This document shows positions 25,504 to 35,145 of a stretch of 59,015 nt of DNA, in pieces. This DNA is from CAYXVU01 sp964468725 (lineage in GTDB: Bacteria; Acidobacteriota; Blastocatellia; UBA7656). The stretch is from NCBI GenBank assembly GCA_964468725.1, contig CAYXVU010000006.1:1-59015 (forward strand), in the 5' to 3' direction. The position numbers and the translations under genes are program-made. The notes under the pieces were generated by a model. It searched no databases. It was given only the letters and a program-made list of their open reading frames with translations, and was not told where the DNA came from. The first letter of the stretch is position 1, and every line of letters starts with the position of its first letter.

Positions 25504-26727
25504 TTATTTGCCGCCAGCCAGTTTGCCGATCAAGGTGAAGAGCGGCAGATACATGGCGATGACGATGGTGCCGATGGTGATGCCGAGAAACAGAATCATT
25601 GCCGGTTCCAACAGGCTCAAGAGGTTGGCAATCGCCGCGTCCACCTCTTGCTCGTAGAAGTCAGCGATCTTCGAGAGCATGGCATCGAGCGCGCCGGTCT
25701 GTTCGCCGACTCCGATCATCTGACTGACCATGATGGGGAAGACCTGTGCGGCTTTGAGCGGTTCAACGATGGTCGAACCCTGCTCGATGGCATTGCGAAT
25801 CTTGAGAATGGCTTCGCCGACGATGACATTGCCCGAAGTCCGCGCCGTGATCTCCAGCGATTCCAAGATCGGGACGCCGGAACTGAGCAGGGTCGCCAGC
25901 GTGCGACTGAAGCGCGCAATCGTAATCTTTTGCAGAATCGTCCCTAAAATCGGCAGCTTCAATAGCAGTTTGTCAATCAGGCGATGCCCTTTGTCGGTCT
26001 TATACCAAGCGCGTGCAGCGAAGAAGAGGATGGCGATCAGGACCGCAATCAGCCACCAGTAGCTCGCCATGATGTTCGAAATGTCAACGACAAACTCGGT
26101 CAACCAAGGCAGCCGTTCGCCAGGCCCCAATAACCCCTCAAAGATGTTTTTAAAAGCGGGAATCACGACGATCATAATCACCGAAATGACGACGATTGCG
26201 ATGATAATGACGGCGACCGGATAGATGAGCGCGCTCTTTACGTCGCTCTTCAACTTGACCATCTTTTCAAGGTAGGTCGAAAGGCGCTGCAAAATGATGT
26301 CAAGGATACCGCCGGTTTCACCTGCCGCCACCATATTGGTGTAGAGCGATTCGAAAACTTTCGGGTGCTTGGCCATGGAGTCGGCCAAGGTCATGCCGGA
26401 TTCGACATCAGACCGCACTTGAAAAATCACTTTTTGGAAATGCTTATTGTCCTGTTGCTGGCCGAGAATTTCCAGACATTGAACGAGCGGCAACCCCGCG
26501 TCGAGCATCACGGAAAACTGGCGTGTGAACAAGGCCAGACTCTTATGCTTGACCTTCTCGCGCCCGATTTTGGGCAAACTGATTTCGCGCCCTTTTTCCC
26601 GCGCGCTGGTCAAGATGACCTGTTCGCGGCGCAACAGCGCTTCCAACGTCGTGCGATCCGGCGCACTGCGCTCGCCCACCACAATCTCATTCAGACGATT
26701 CCTGCCTTTATATACATAAGTCGGCAT
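25504..26727 (-). CDS. pilC: Type IV pilus inner-membrane platform protein PilC
   Basis: 407 residues, normal length. Two GspF domains: LFTRQFSVMLDAGLPLVQCLEILGQQQDNKHFQKVIFQVRSDVESGMTLADSMAKHPKVF and FSRTLATLLSSGVPILESLEITARTSGNVIVGEAILKIRNAIEQGSTIVEPL, with three membrane helices (ALIYPVAVIIIAIVVISVIMIVVIPAF; WWLIAVLIAILFFAARAWY; LLEPAMILFLGITIGTIVIAMYLPLF). Connects the PilB/PilT motors to the pilus. Part of the pilB-pilT-pilC-pilS-pilR order seen in several bacterial phyla. Confidence 0.97.
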   Translation of the reverse strand: MPTYVYKGRNRLNEIVVGERSAPDRTTLEALLRREQVILTSAREKGREISLPKIGREKVKHKSLALFTRQFSVMLDAGLPLVQCLEILGQQQDNKHFQKVIFQVRSDVESGMTLADSMAKHPKVFESLYTNMVAAGETGGILDIILQRLSTYLEKMVKLKSDVKSALIYPVAVIIIAIVVISVIMIVVIPAFKNIFEGLLGPGERLPWLTEFVVDISNIMASYWWLIAVLIAILFFAARAWYKTDKGHRLIDKLLLKLPILGTILQKITIARFSRTLATLLSSGVPILESLEITARTSGNVIVGEAILKIRNAIEQGSTIVEPLKAAQVFPIMVSQMIGVGEQTGALDAMLSKIADFYEQEVDAAIANLLSLLEPAMILFLGITIGTIVIAMYLPLFTLIGKLAGGK

Positions 26728-26868
26728 GTCAGCCTCCTACTTCTTCCATGCAATGCAAGCTCACCAGCGTCGGGGGCAGTCTCCGTAAAAGGGTGAGGGA
26801 TAAAACCGGGCAATCAGAGGGTTCGATGCTGTCCCCTCAAAAGTCTGCTCTCCGCCACCCTTCTGCTC

Positions 26869-28035
26869 TCATTTGCCAACGCGACCGAGCGGCGTCAACG
26901 GACGATTCGGCCCGCCCGTTTGACCGGGTCCGGCCATACGCGACACCGGCGATTGCAAAGCCGCCGCACCGCGATTGATTAAATCCTGTAGCTCATCGGT
27001 GTTCGACGAGCGAGCCAGCGCTAACTCCAAGGTGATCTGCTTTTTGAAGTACAAGGCCGCCAGCGATTGATTGAAGGTCTGCATCCCGAACTTTTCTTGA
27101 CCGGTCTGCATCATTGAATAGACCTGATGAATTTTGTCTTCGCGAATCAGATTGCGGATGGCCGAATTCGGCACCAGAATCTCCATCGCCAGACAGCGCC
27201 CTTGCCCATTGGCTTTCGGCAACAGCGATTGCGTGATGATGCCTTCGAGCACCATCGAAAGCTGGGTGCGAATCTGCGCCTGTTGATGCGCCGGGAAGAT
27301 GTCAATAATACGGTTGATCGAAGAGGCCGCCGAATTGGTGTGCAGCGTAGCGAAGGTCAAGTGGCCGGTTTCAGCGATCCGTAACGCCGTCTCGGTGGTC
27401 TCCAGGTCGCGCATTTCGCCGATCAACACGATGTCCGGGTCTTGACGAAGAGCCGCACGCAACGCATTGGCAAACGAATGGGTATCGGAGTGCACTTCGC
27501 GTTGATTGACGATACAGCTTTTATGCGAATGCAGGTATTCAATCGGGTCTTCGACCGTAATCATGTGTTCGTGGCGTTCACGATTGACCTTATCGAGCAT
27601 CGAGGCCAGAGTCGTGGATTTGCCCGACCCCGTCGGCCCGGTCACCAGCACCAACCCGCGCGGCTTTTCGCAAAGCTTCTCAATCACCGCTGGCAAGCCC
27701 AACTCTTCAAAGGAGCGAATCTCGTAGGGGATTGAGCGAAAGACTGCGCCGACCGCGCCCCGTTGATTGAAGAGGTTGGCGCGAAAGCGCGATAGCCCTT
27801 TGATGCCGAAGGAGAAGTCGAGTTCGAGGTTCTCTTCAAACCGATGCTTCTGGGCGTCGGTCAACACCGAGTAGGCAAGCTGTTTGGTTTCGGCGGGCGT
27901 CAGTTCGGGATAGTCGAGCGGGCGGAGCACGCCATGCACGCGCACCATCGGCGGCGAACTCGTCGTAATGTGCAAATCCGAGCCGCCAAGCTCGAACATC
28001 TTTCGGAGCAACTCACTGAGCGCAATCTCTGGCAT
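26869..28035 (-). CDS. pilT: Type IV pilus retraction ATPase PilT
   Basis: 388 residues. N-terminal PAS-like domain (MFELGGSDLHITTSSPPMVRVHGVL), Walker A GPTGSGKSTTLASML, Asp box and Walker B (ALRQDPDIVLIGEMRDLETTETAL), His box (AETGHLTFATLHTNSAASSINRIIDIFP), and the AIRNLIRE-x5-Q PilT retraction motif in VPNSAIRNLIREDKIHQVYSMM. A hexameric ATPase that drives pilus disassembly and twitching. Lies between pilB and pilC. Confidence 0.97.
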   Translation of the reverse strand: MPEIALSELLRKMFELGGSDLHITTSSPPMVRVHGVLRPLDYPELTPAETKQLAYSVLTDAQKHRFEENLELDFSFGIKGLSRFRANLFNQRGAVGAVFRSIPYEIRSFEELGLPAVIEKLCEKPRGLVLVTGPTGSGKSTTLASMLDKVNRERHEHMITVEDPIEYLHSHKSCIVNQREVHSDTHSFANALRAALRQDPDIVLIGEMRDLETTETALRIAETGHLTFATLHTNSAASSINRIIDIFPAHQQAQIRTQLSMVLEGIITQSLLPKANGQGRCLAMEILVPNSAIRNLIREDKIHQVYSMMQTGQEKFGMQTFNQSLAALYFKKQITLELALARSSNTDELQDLINRGAAALQSPVSRMAGPGQTGGPNRPLTPLGRVGK

Positions 28036-28144
28036 ATTTCCTCCGGAATCCAGAATTCAAAGAGAGGCCTTCAGAATCAAATCTGAGGCGGCGCTGCCGG
28101 TTCGATTTCCCTTCTGAATTCTTGAATTCTCAATTCTCAATTCC

Positions 28145-29884
28145 TTATTTCACAGTTTCTCGTAAGACCTCTTCGACGCTCGTCAATCCCTGTCTGATCT
28201 TCTCCAAACCACTTTGTCTGAGCGTCAGCATTCCTTCTTCAATCGCTTTGCGACGTAATTCCAAACCCGACGCGCCGACCAGAATCAATTCGCGCAACTC
28301 ATCGGTGATCTCCATTACTTCATAAAGACCGACGCGGCCTTTGTAGCCGGTGCCGTTGCAGGCTTGACACCCTCCGCCTTTGAAGGTGCGAACCTCCCCG
28401 GCTTCACTTGCCGGAAAGCCGATGTCTACGAGTACCTCTTGCGGCAACTGCTGAGGCGCTTTGCAGTCTTTGCAGATGCGGCGAATCAGGCGCTGCGCTT
28501 GAATGAGGTTGACTGACGTGGCGACGAGAAAAGGCTCAATCCCCATGTTCATCAAGCGGCTCACCGTCGAAGGCGCATCGTTGGTGTGCAAGGTGGAGAG
28601 CACAAGGTGGCCTGTGAGCGCGGCTTTGACGCCGATTTCGGCGGTTTCGAAGTCACGAATCTCGCCGACCAGAATGATGTTCGGGTCTTGTCGCAAAAAC
28701 GAACGCAAGGCGGCGGCGAAGTTCAGGCCGATGGACTCTTTCATCTGCACCTGATTGATGCCAGCCAGATTGAACTCCACAGGGTCTTCCGCCGTCATGA
28801 TGTTAGTCTCCGGCGTGTTCAAACTTTGCAACGCTGAGTAGAGCGTCGAGGTCTTTCCCGACCCCGTTGGCCCGGTCACCAATACCATGCCATAGGGTTT
28901 GTTGATATTGCGTTTGAACTTCTCCAAACTTTCCGGCTCGAAACCGAGTTGCGTCATGTCGAGCCGCAGATTCTCTTTGTCGAGTAAGCGGAGCACCAAC
29001 TTTTCGCCGAAGATGGTTGGCAAAGTCGAGACGCGAAAATCGAGTTCGCGGGAACGCCCGTCGAGTTTGACGCGAATCTTGATGCGCCCGTCCTGCGGCA
29101 ACCGCTTCTCGGCAATGTCGAGTTTCGACATGATCTTCATACGCGAAGTCAACGCATCGCGCATCTTGAAGGGCGGATTCATGATGTTGTAGAGCACGCC
29201 GTCCATGCGAAAGCGCACGCGCAACTCTTTCTCGTAGGGTTCAACGTGGATATCGGAAGCGCCCCGCCTGAGCGCATCTACCAAAATAACATTGACGAGT
29301 TTGACGACCGGCGCATCTTCGGCCATGCGTTCGAGGTTTTCGAGGTCAATCTCCTCTTCCTCCATCACGTCAATGTCGCCGATGTCGTCGCCGTATTCAT
29401 CCGGCGTATGGGTTTCGGCAACCAGGTCTTCGACGACCCGCGCCAGTTCAAGCTCACGCGAGGTGCCGTAATAGCGTTTGACCGCTTCGATCAACGCCGA
29501 TTCCGAAACCACCACTGGCTCAATGCTCAATCCGGTCATGAACTTGATGTCATCAATAGCAAACACATTGGTCGGATCAACCATTGCTAGCGTCAAGGTT
29601 GCGCCCACCCGCGAGATGGGCAGAACCGAATAGCGTTCGGCAGTCTCTTGTGGAACCAGCGCGATGGCCGATGGATCAACATCATAGAGATCGAGATTGA
29701 CCGCCGGAACGCCGTATTGACGGCTTAACACACTGGTGACTTCGTCATCGCTGAGCATACCGAGGCGCACGAGGGTCGAAGCGAGTCTGCCGCCATTGAT
29801 GCGTTGAAACTCCAGCGCGTCTTTAAGCTGGTCGGAAGTGATGAGGTTTTCCTTAATGAGTGTTTCGCCCAATTTTGCCGACAT
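28145..29884 (-). CDS. pilB: Type IV pilus extension ATPase PilB
   Basis: 579 residues. N-terminal MshEN/GspE-N domain (GETLIKENLITSDQLKDALEFQRINGGRLASTLVRLGMLSDDEVTSVLSRQYGVPAVNL), linker with an acidic stretch, then a GspE-type ATPase: GPTGSGKTSTLYSAL (Walker A), LRQDPNIILVGEIRDFETAEIGVKAALTGHLVLSTLHTNDAPSTVSRL, and the tetracysteine zinc region CKDCKAP ... GCQACNGTGYKGR. Powers pilus assembly; MshEN domains in some PilB proteins bind c-di-GMP. First gene of the pil run, 466 nt after miaB. Confidence 0.97.
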   Translation of the reverse strand: MSAKLGETLIKENLITSDQLKDALEFQRINGGRLASTLVRLGMLSDDEVTSVLSRQYGVPAVNLDLYDVDPSAIALVPQETAERYSVLPISRVGATLTLAMVDPTNVFAIDDIKFMTGLSIEPVVVSESALIEAVKRYYGTSRELELARVVEDLVAETHTPDEYGDDIGDIDVMEEEEIDLENLERMAEDAPVVKLVNVILVDALRRGASDIHVEPYEKELRVRFRMDGVLYNIMNPPFKMRDALTSRMKIMSKLDIAEKRLPQDGRIKIRVKLDGRSRELDFRVSTLPTIFGEKLVLRLLDKENLRLDMTQLGFEPESLEKFKRNINKPYGMVLVTGPTGSGKTSTLYSALQSLNTPETNIMTAEDPVEFNLAGINQVQMKESIGLNFAAALRSFLRQDPNIILVGEIRDFETAEIGVKAALTGHLVLSTLHTNDAPSTVSRLMNMGIEPFLVATSVNLIQAQRLIRRICKDCKAPQQLPQEVLVDIGFPASEAGEVRTFKGGGCQACNGTGYKGRVGLYEVMEITDELRELILVGASGLELRRKAIEEGMLTLRQSGLEKIRQGLTSVEEVLRETVK

Positions 29885-30350
29885 AATCTACCGTATAAAG
29901 ACCCCGCAGATATTCTGTCCCACTTGCTGAGGTTGCGACGTAAATCTTTCAGGCCGTCTGCTGACAGACGGTTGCAGCCGCTTCGGATGCGCGTCGCAGG
30001 CGCTCAGATCGGTAAAGGGAGCCAGCCCCACACCTGGGGTAGAGAGGCGAAGCGTGTTGAACGCAATCGTACGAGAGAAGATTTGGGGAACGTCAGAACG
30101 ACAGAATTTGCACAGTCAGCTTCAGGGGCAGTGCGTCGCGTTACACAAAAGGAGCCAATCTTCCGTATCCGGTTCGTCTATTCTTGTCACGGGCGGTTAT
30201 CGGAAGTCTCGTACCTTGTAACATCGTCACTATGGCATGTCAATAATAATTCTTGGCAGCCTCTGCCGCATAAGCCTGCTTGCGGCAACCATCAAACGGG
30301 GATGGCAATCCGCACGCTTTGAGCCGCCCTGCAAAGGTCGCGCCGTGCCC
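29885..30350. other. Intergenic region upstream of pilB
   Basis: No frame with protein-like composition and no tRNA or other RNA fold that I can recognise. It lies between the start of pilB and the end of miaB, both on the minus strand, and should contain the pilB promoter. A TTGGCAG...CTGCC stretch near 30252-30266 resembles half of a sigma-54 site but the GG-GC spacing is 8 rather than 10. Confidence 0.4.
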
Positions 30351-31721
30351 TTATGACCGAATGGTTGACCCGAGTTGAACGAGCGAACCGCTCGGGAGCG
30401 AGAGGGGAGGCTCATCGGGCGGCAGGCAATAGAGGCGGTTCGGCGTGGCGTGCGCAACGACCGCGCGATGAATGCCGGGCGGCAGGTCGCCGCGCAGGAT
30501 GGTGACGTGATTGCCACGCGTGTGACCCTGCACGTAACCAGCCTCTTCGGTTGCACCTTTGACTAAAACTTCAACCTCTTTGCCTAGCCAGGCCTGATTT
30601 TGCGCAAGCGCGACCTCCTTTTGTAACTCCGCGAGCCTGCCCAATCTCTCGGTCTTCACTTTGCGGTCTACGTCATCGAAATGAATGGCTGCGGGAGTGC
30701 CTTCGCGTTCGGAATAGATGAACAGATAGGCCGCGTCATACGAGACTTCGCGGTAGAGCGATAGGGTCGCTTCGAAATCGGCTTCGCTCTCGCCGGGGAA
30801 GCCGACGATGAGGTCTGTCGAAATGGTCGCATCGGGCAACCACTGACGAATCCGGCGCACTCGGTCAAGGTAAAACTCGCGCGTGTATTCGCGCGCCATC
30901 CGTTTCAAGATGCGGTTTGATCCCGACTGCACCGGCAGATGAATGTACCGGCAAACGGCGGGCGTATCGGCGATGGCTTCGATAATCTCATCGTCGAAGT
31001 TTACCGGGTGCGAGGTCACAAAGCGCACACGCGGAATGCCGATGCGCCCGACCATGCGCAATAAGTCTGCGAATGAGGGATAGCCCGCCAACCGTTTGCG
31101 ACGCGCACCCGTGCCGCTCTCCAACCCATAGGAGTTGACATTTTGACCGAGCAGCGTGACTTCGACGACGCCCGCCTCCTTTAACGCCTGCGCTTCCGCG
31201 AGGATGTCTTCGGCGGGGCGCGACACTTCTTCGCCGCGCGTCGTTGGCACGATGCAATAGGTGCAGCGATGATTGCAGCCGCGCATGATGGTTAAGTGCG
31301 CGGTGACCGCGCCCGTAGGCGGCGGCGGCGAATAAAACTGCAACTCGTTTTTGAAAGCGAAGGACTGAAATTTGCCCTGCTCGATGGCCGGAACAATTTC
31401 GGTGATCGCGCCGGGGCCGAGCATAATGTCAACGCCGAATTTTTTTCCCATGCGGCGGCCCTCCGGCAGTTGCGCCAGACAGCCCATCAACCCGATGGTC
31501 AGATTACCTTTGCGCAGATGCTTCTCTTTGCGAAGTTCACCAAGCAGGGTTTGCGCTTTTTCAACCGGCTTGCCACGCACTGCGCAGGTGTTGACGAGAA
31601 CCAGATCGGCCTCACGGAAGTCATCAACGAAAGAGTAGCCTATCCCCGCAAGTTCCGATTGAATCGCGTGCGTATCGTACTCATTCATTTGACAGCCAAA
31701 GGTAATGACGTGTGCGCGCAT
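30351..31721 (-). CDS. miaB: tRNA-2-methylthio-N6-dimethylallyladenosine synthase
   Basis: 456 residues. Methylthiolates i6A37 in tRNAs that read UNN codons. N-terminal MTTase domain with three cluster cysteines (FGCQMNEYDTH, VNTCAVRGKPVEKA, GLMGCLAQLPEG), radical SAM domain (MRGCNHRCTYCIVPTTRGEEVSRP, so CxxxCxxC), and C-terminal TRAM domain (AWLGKEVEVLVKGATEEAGYVQGHTRGNHVTI). Cytoplasmic. The C-terminus runs slightly longer than in E. coli, ending in a Leu/Pro/Ser-rich stretch. A single gene. Confidence 0.95.
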   Translation of the reverse strand: MRAHVITFGCQMNEYDTHAIQSELAGIGYSFVDDFREADLVLVNTCAVRGKPVEKAQTLLGELRKEKHLRKGNLTIGLMGCLAQLPEGRRMGKKFGVDIMLGPGAITEIVPAIEQGKFQSFAFKNELQFYSPPPPTGAVTAHLTIMRGCNHRCTYCIVPTTRGEEVSRPAEDILAEAQALKEAGVVEVTLLGQNVNSYGLESGTGARRKRLAGYPSFADLLRMVGRIGIPRVRFVTSHPVNFDDEIIEAIADTPAVCRYIHLPVQSGSNRILKRMAREYTREFYLDRVRRIRQWLPDATISTDLIVGFPGESEADFEATLSLYREVSYDAAYLFIYSEREGTPAAIHFDDVDRKVKTERLGRLAELQKEVALAQNQAWLGKEVEVLVKGATEEAGYVQGHTRGNHVTILRGDLPPGIHRAVVAHATPNRLYCLPPDEPPLSLPSGSLVQLGSTIRS

Positions 31722-31984
31722 GGTCTGCTCGTCTGCTCCTCAATAAACTAGCAACCCCTTGAGCAGTTGCCGGAACAAGGCATCTTACCATTGGGCGCGC
31801 AGAGCTTTCTAGCGTGCTGAGAAGATGAACTCACCCTTCCGTTTGCCTTGGTGTATGGGTAAGCAAAGGTTGGCAATTCCTAAGCCTCAGTGATTCGGGT
31901 CGGCAGCAGAAAGGACAAAATTGACAAAGCGATTGGCGGAGGCGACAATTCAGTTGCCTCGACCCTACAGAAAGGTTTTTCATC

Positions 31985-33310
31985 ATGCCGAGAATCATCA
32001 CCACCGCCACCTCGTTGCTGACTATCTTTGTTTTGCTGCTGAGCGCCGTCGGCGTTGCGCCGCAAACCACAGCCGTTGGCACGCAAGCCGAATCGGCGCT
32101 TAAAGTCACCGACGAAATTTTACAAACCGTCAGCCGGATGCGCGAATTGGCGATCAAAAAACCTGTGAAAAGCGGCCTCAAGACCAAAGAGGAGATCAAA
32201 CAGACGGTCATCAAGAATATGAACGAAGATGATTCGCCCGAAGAAGTTGAGGTCACGCAAAAGCTGCTCGTCAAACTTGGCCTCATCGCCAAAGATTTTC
32301 AACTGCGCGACTATACGGTGCGCTTGCTCGAAGAACAGATTGCCGGGTTTTATGATCCCAAAACGCAAGAGTTCTTTCTCGCCGCTTGGCTGCCGGTCAA
32401 CGATCAAAAAACGGTGATTGCTCACGAACTGGTACACGCGCTGCAAGATCAGCACTTCAATCTGCGACGGTTCGACAAATGGCCGGAGGGCGATTCGGAT
32501 GCCGAACTGGCTGCCCATGCCGTCATCGAAGGCGATGCGACCTTTGCCATGTTCCAATACGAAGTGCAAGAGTCGGGGTATCGGATCAGTTTGGAGAAGG
32601 TGGCTTTGCTGGTGAAGATGGCCATGCAGAATATGAACAATGCCGGGGACGCGCAATACCCGGTGCTGGCAAAAGCGCCCGCCGTCTTGCGCGAAGCTTT
32701 GCAGTTCCCGTACACCTCCGGCGCGAACTTTGTGGCTGAGATCTTGAAGAGCGATTCATGGAAGTCGGTTAATGATGTGCATAAAAAGCTGCCCGTTTCG
32801 ACTGAGCAGATACTCCACCCCGAACGGTATTTGAACGGCGAACAACCCGTAAAGATCGAGGTCAGCGATTTGAGCGCCGCGCTTGGCAAGGACTGGAAAC
32901 GCATTGACGCGGATGTGCAAGGCGAGTTCGGCTTTCAATTAATGCTCGGTGAATTCATTCGCAAAGGGAATGCCAACCGCGCCGCTGATGGTTGGGGCGG
33001 CGACCGTTATGTCTTATATGAAGACCCGCGAAGCGGCAACTTGTTGCTGGCCACATTTACGAGTTGGGACATGATCGGCGATGCGAAAGAGGTCTTCGAT
33101 GCCTATGCCGAGCGCACGGAAAAACGCTACGGGGTGCGCGCCGTAGCGGAGGACGACCCGGAAAAGCCGCGCTGGTTCGAAACGGCTGAGGGGCTCGTCG
33201 CCATGCAAATCCGTGAGAAAGATGTGGTCATCATCGAAGGCGCGAAAGACCGCGCCCAAATGTCGCGCCTACTCGAACTGATGTGGAAGAGCAAAAAGGG
33301 CGCTCGCTGA
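31985..33310 (+). CDS. Secreted putative zinc metallopeptidase, hypothetical
   Basis: 441 residues. Signal peptide (IITTATSLLTIFVLLLSAVGVA). A central IAHELVHALQDQHFNLRRF gives an HExxH zinc motif, preceded by IAGFYDPKTQEFFLA and followed by AAHAVIEGDATFAMFQYE, whose Glu could be the third ligand, as in gluzincin-like folds. The rest (FVAEILKSDSWKSVNDVHKKLPVSTEQILHPERYL; GGDRYVLYEDPRSGNLLLATFTSWD) is typical of an uncharacterised family common in Acidobacteriota and Chloroflexi. Activity is inferred from the motif only. Followed 62 nt later by the amidohydrolase gene. Confidence 0.8.
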   Translation: MPRIITTATSLLTIFVLLLSAVGVAPQTTAVGTQAESALKVTDEILQTVSRMRELAIKKPVKSGLKTKEEIKQTVIKNMNEDDSPEEVEVTQKLLVKLGLIAKDFQLRDYTVRLLEEQIAGFYDPKTQEFFLAAWLPVNDQKTVIAHELVHALQDQHFNLRRFDKWPEGDSDAELAAHAVIEGDATFAMFQYEVQESGYRISLEKVALLVKMAMQNMNNAGDAQYPVLAKAPAVLREALQFPYTSGANFVAEILKSDSWKSVNDVHKKLPVSTEQILHPERYLNGEQPVKIEVSDLSAALGKDWKRIDADVQGEFGFQLMLGEFIRKGNANRAADGWGGDRYVLYEDPRSGNLLLATFTSWDMIGDAKEVFDAYAERTEKRYGVRAVAEDDPEKPRWFETAEGLVAMQIREKDVVIIEGAKDRAQMSRLLELMWKSKKGAR

Positions 33311-33372
33311 CTGTCTCTGCAACTCGCCCTCTGTTGTCGCCGCAGACGGATGGCAATCGAACCCGGTGAAGA

Positions 33373-35076
33373 ATGAACAGACCCCTTACGATTCTCTTTG
33401 CGCTGATCGCCATCACCCTTTTTGCTTCCTCCGCGGCGTTGCCGGTGGGTATCGCCGCGTTTCGTCCTCAGAGAACTCCTATGGCTGAACTGGCATTGCT
33501 CAATGGCCGAATCTGGACGGGTGACCGCACGCGCCCATGGGCGGAAGCCCTCGCCGCGCGTGGGGAACGAATTTTGGCAGTCGGCTCGGATGACGAGATC
33601 AAAAGATTGACCGATGCAAAAACGCGCGTCATTGATTTGCAAGGGAAACTCGCGCTGCCCGGTTTCATTGACGATCACACCCATTTTATCGAGGGCGGAT
33701 TTCACTTGCTCTCCGTTGAACTGCGCGATGCGAAATCGCCAGCCGAGTTTGCCGAACGCATCAAAAGTCACGCAGCGAAGTTGCCGAAAGGCCGCTGGAT
33801 TCGCGGCGGCGATTGGGATCACGAGTTGTGGGGCGGCGAGTTGCCGCGCCGAGAGTGGATTGACCGATTCACGGCGGATTACCCAGTCTTTGTCACGCGC
33901 CTTGATGGCCACATGGGACTGGCCAACAGCGCGGCATTGAAGCTCGCAGGCATTACCGAAGCGACCGAGTCGCCCGCTGGCGGCACGATTGTCAAAGACC
34001 CGAAGACCGGCCAGCCAACCGGCGTGTTGAAAGATGATGCGATGGCATTGGTCTATCGCATCATGCCGGAACCGAGCGACAGAGAGTATGAAGAGGCATT
34101 GAAAGCGGCGCTCGATTACGCGGCCAGCGTCGGCGTAACCTCCGTGCACGACATCACGAGCTGGCGCGATTGGGACATCTATAAAAAATACCGCGCCGCC
34201 AAGCGTTTGACCGTGCGCATCTATGCGCGCACGCCGATGAGCCTATGGCAACGGCAAGTCGAGGCGCTTCGTGAAGAGGGTGCAGGCGATCATTGGTTAC
34301 GGCTCGGCGGATTGAAAGCCTTTATGGATGGTTCGCTTGGTTCGACGACGGCGCTATTTTTCGAACCCTTCACGGATGCGCCGAACACTTCGGGGTTGAT
34401 GGTTGACGACAACATCCCCGAAGGCAAGTTGAGAGAGACGATCAAACAGGCTGACAAAGCCGGATTGCAATGTTCGATTCACGCCATCGGTGATAAAGCA
34501 AACCATCTATTGCTGAATTACTTCGAAGCGGTAGCGAAAGAGAACGGCGCACGCGACCGGCGGTTTCGCATCGAGCACGCTCAGCATTTGACGGCGAGCG
34601 ACATCGAACGCTTCGCCAAACTTGGCGTCATTGCTTCCATGCAACCCTATCACGCGGCTGACGACGGGCGATGGGCAGAAAAACGCATTGGCCGCGAGCG
34701 CATCAAGACGACCTATGCGTTTCGCTCTCTGCTCGATGCCGGAGCGGTATTGGTCTTCGGTTCGGATTGGTTCGTCGCGCCGCTGTCGCCGATTTTGGGA
34801 ATTCATGCAGCCGTGACGCGGCAGACGATTGACGGCAAGAATCCGCAAGGTTGGGTTCCGGCGCAAAAGATCACTGTCGAAGAAGCGGTGCGCGCCTATA
34901 CTTCGTCCTGCGCTTATGCCGAGTTTGCCGAGAACGACAAAGGCACACTTGCGGTCGGCAAGCTTGCCGATGTGGTTGTGCTCTCGCAAGACCTCTTCAA
35001 AATCGCCCCGAACGATATCGAGAAGACGAAGGTCACGCATACCATCGTTGGCGGACGAGTGGTGACGGCAAGATGA
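33373..35076 (+). CDS. Amidohydrolase family protein (YtcJ/AtzF-like, amidohydrolase_3)
   Basis: 567 residues. Signal-like N-terminus (LTILFALIAITLFASSAALPVGIAA), then a composite beta-sandwich plus TIM barrel. Metal site HTH in PGFIDDHTHFIEGG, followed by RWIRGGDWDHELWGGELPRREWID, DGSLGSTTALFFEPF, CSIHAIGDKAN, HAQHLTASDIERFAKLGVIASMQPYHAADD and GSDWFVAPLSPILGIHAAVTRQ, all characteristic of the YtcJ-type branch. Hydrolyses an amide or similar bond in an unknown substrate, probably outside the cytoplasm. Confidence 0.92.
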   Translation: MNRPLTILFALIAITLFASSAALPVGIAAFRPQRTPMAELALLNGRIWTGDRTRPWAEALAARGERILAVGSDDEIKRLTDAKTRVIDLQGKLALPGFIDDHTHFIEGGFHLLSVELRDAKSPAEFAERIKSHAAKLPKGRWIRGGDWDHELWGGELPRREWIDRFTADYPVFVTRLDGHMGLANSAALKLAGITEATESPAGGTIVKDPKTGQPTGVLKDDAMALVYRIMPEPSDREYEEALKAALDYAASVGVTSVHDITSWRDWDIYKKYRAAKRLTVRIYARTPMSLWQRQVEALREEGAGDHWLRLGGLKAFMDGSLGSTTALFFEPFTDAPNTSGLMVDDNIPEGKLRETIKQADKAGLQCSIHAIGDKANHLLLNYFEAVAKENGARDRRFRIEHAQHLTASDIERFAKLGVIASMQPYHAADDGRWAEKRIGRERIKTTYAFRSLLDAGAVLVFGSDWFVAPLSPILGIHAAVTRQTIDGKNPQGWVPAQKITVEEAVRAYTSSCAYAEFAENDKGTLAVGKLADVVVLSQDLFKIAPNDIEKTKVTHTIVGGRVVTAR

Positions 35077-35145
35077 GCAAGAGGCCGTAAGAAATGGGCG
35101 GTTTCAACGACGGCGGGCGATAAACCTTCGACGGATTGTGAATCA

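Noticed and set aside
30252..30266. Sigma-54 promoter upstream of pilB
   Set aside because: GG-GC spacing is 8 nt instead of 10.
33127..34149. 340-codon minus frame over the amidohydrolase
   Set aside because: Antisense of clear HTH-containing amidohydrolase sequence.
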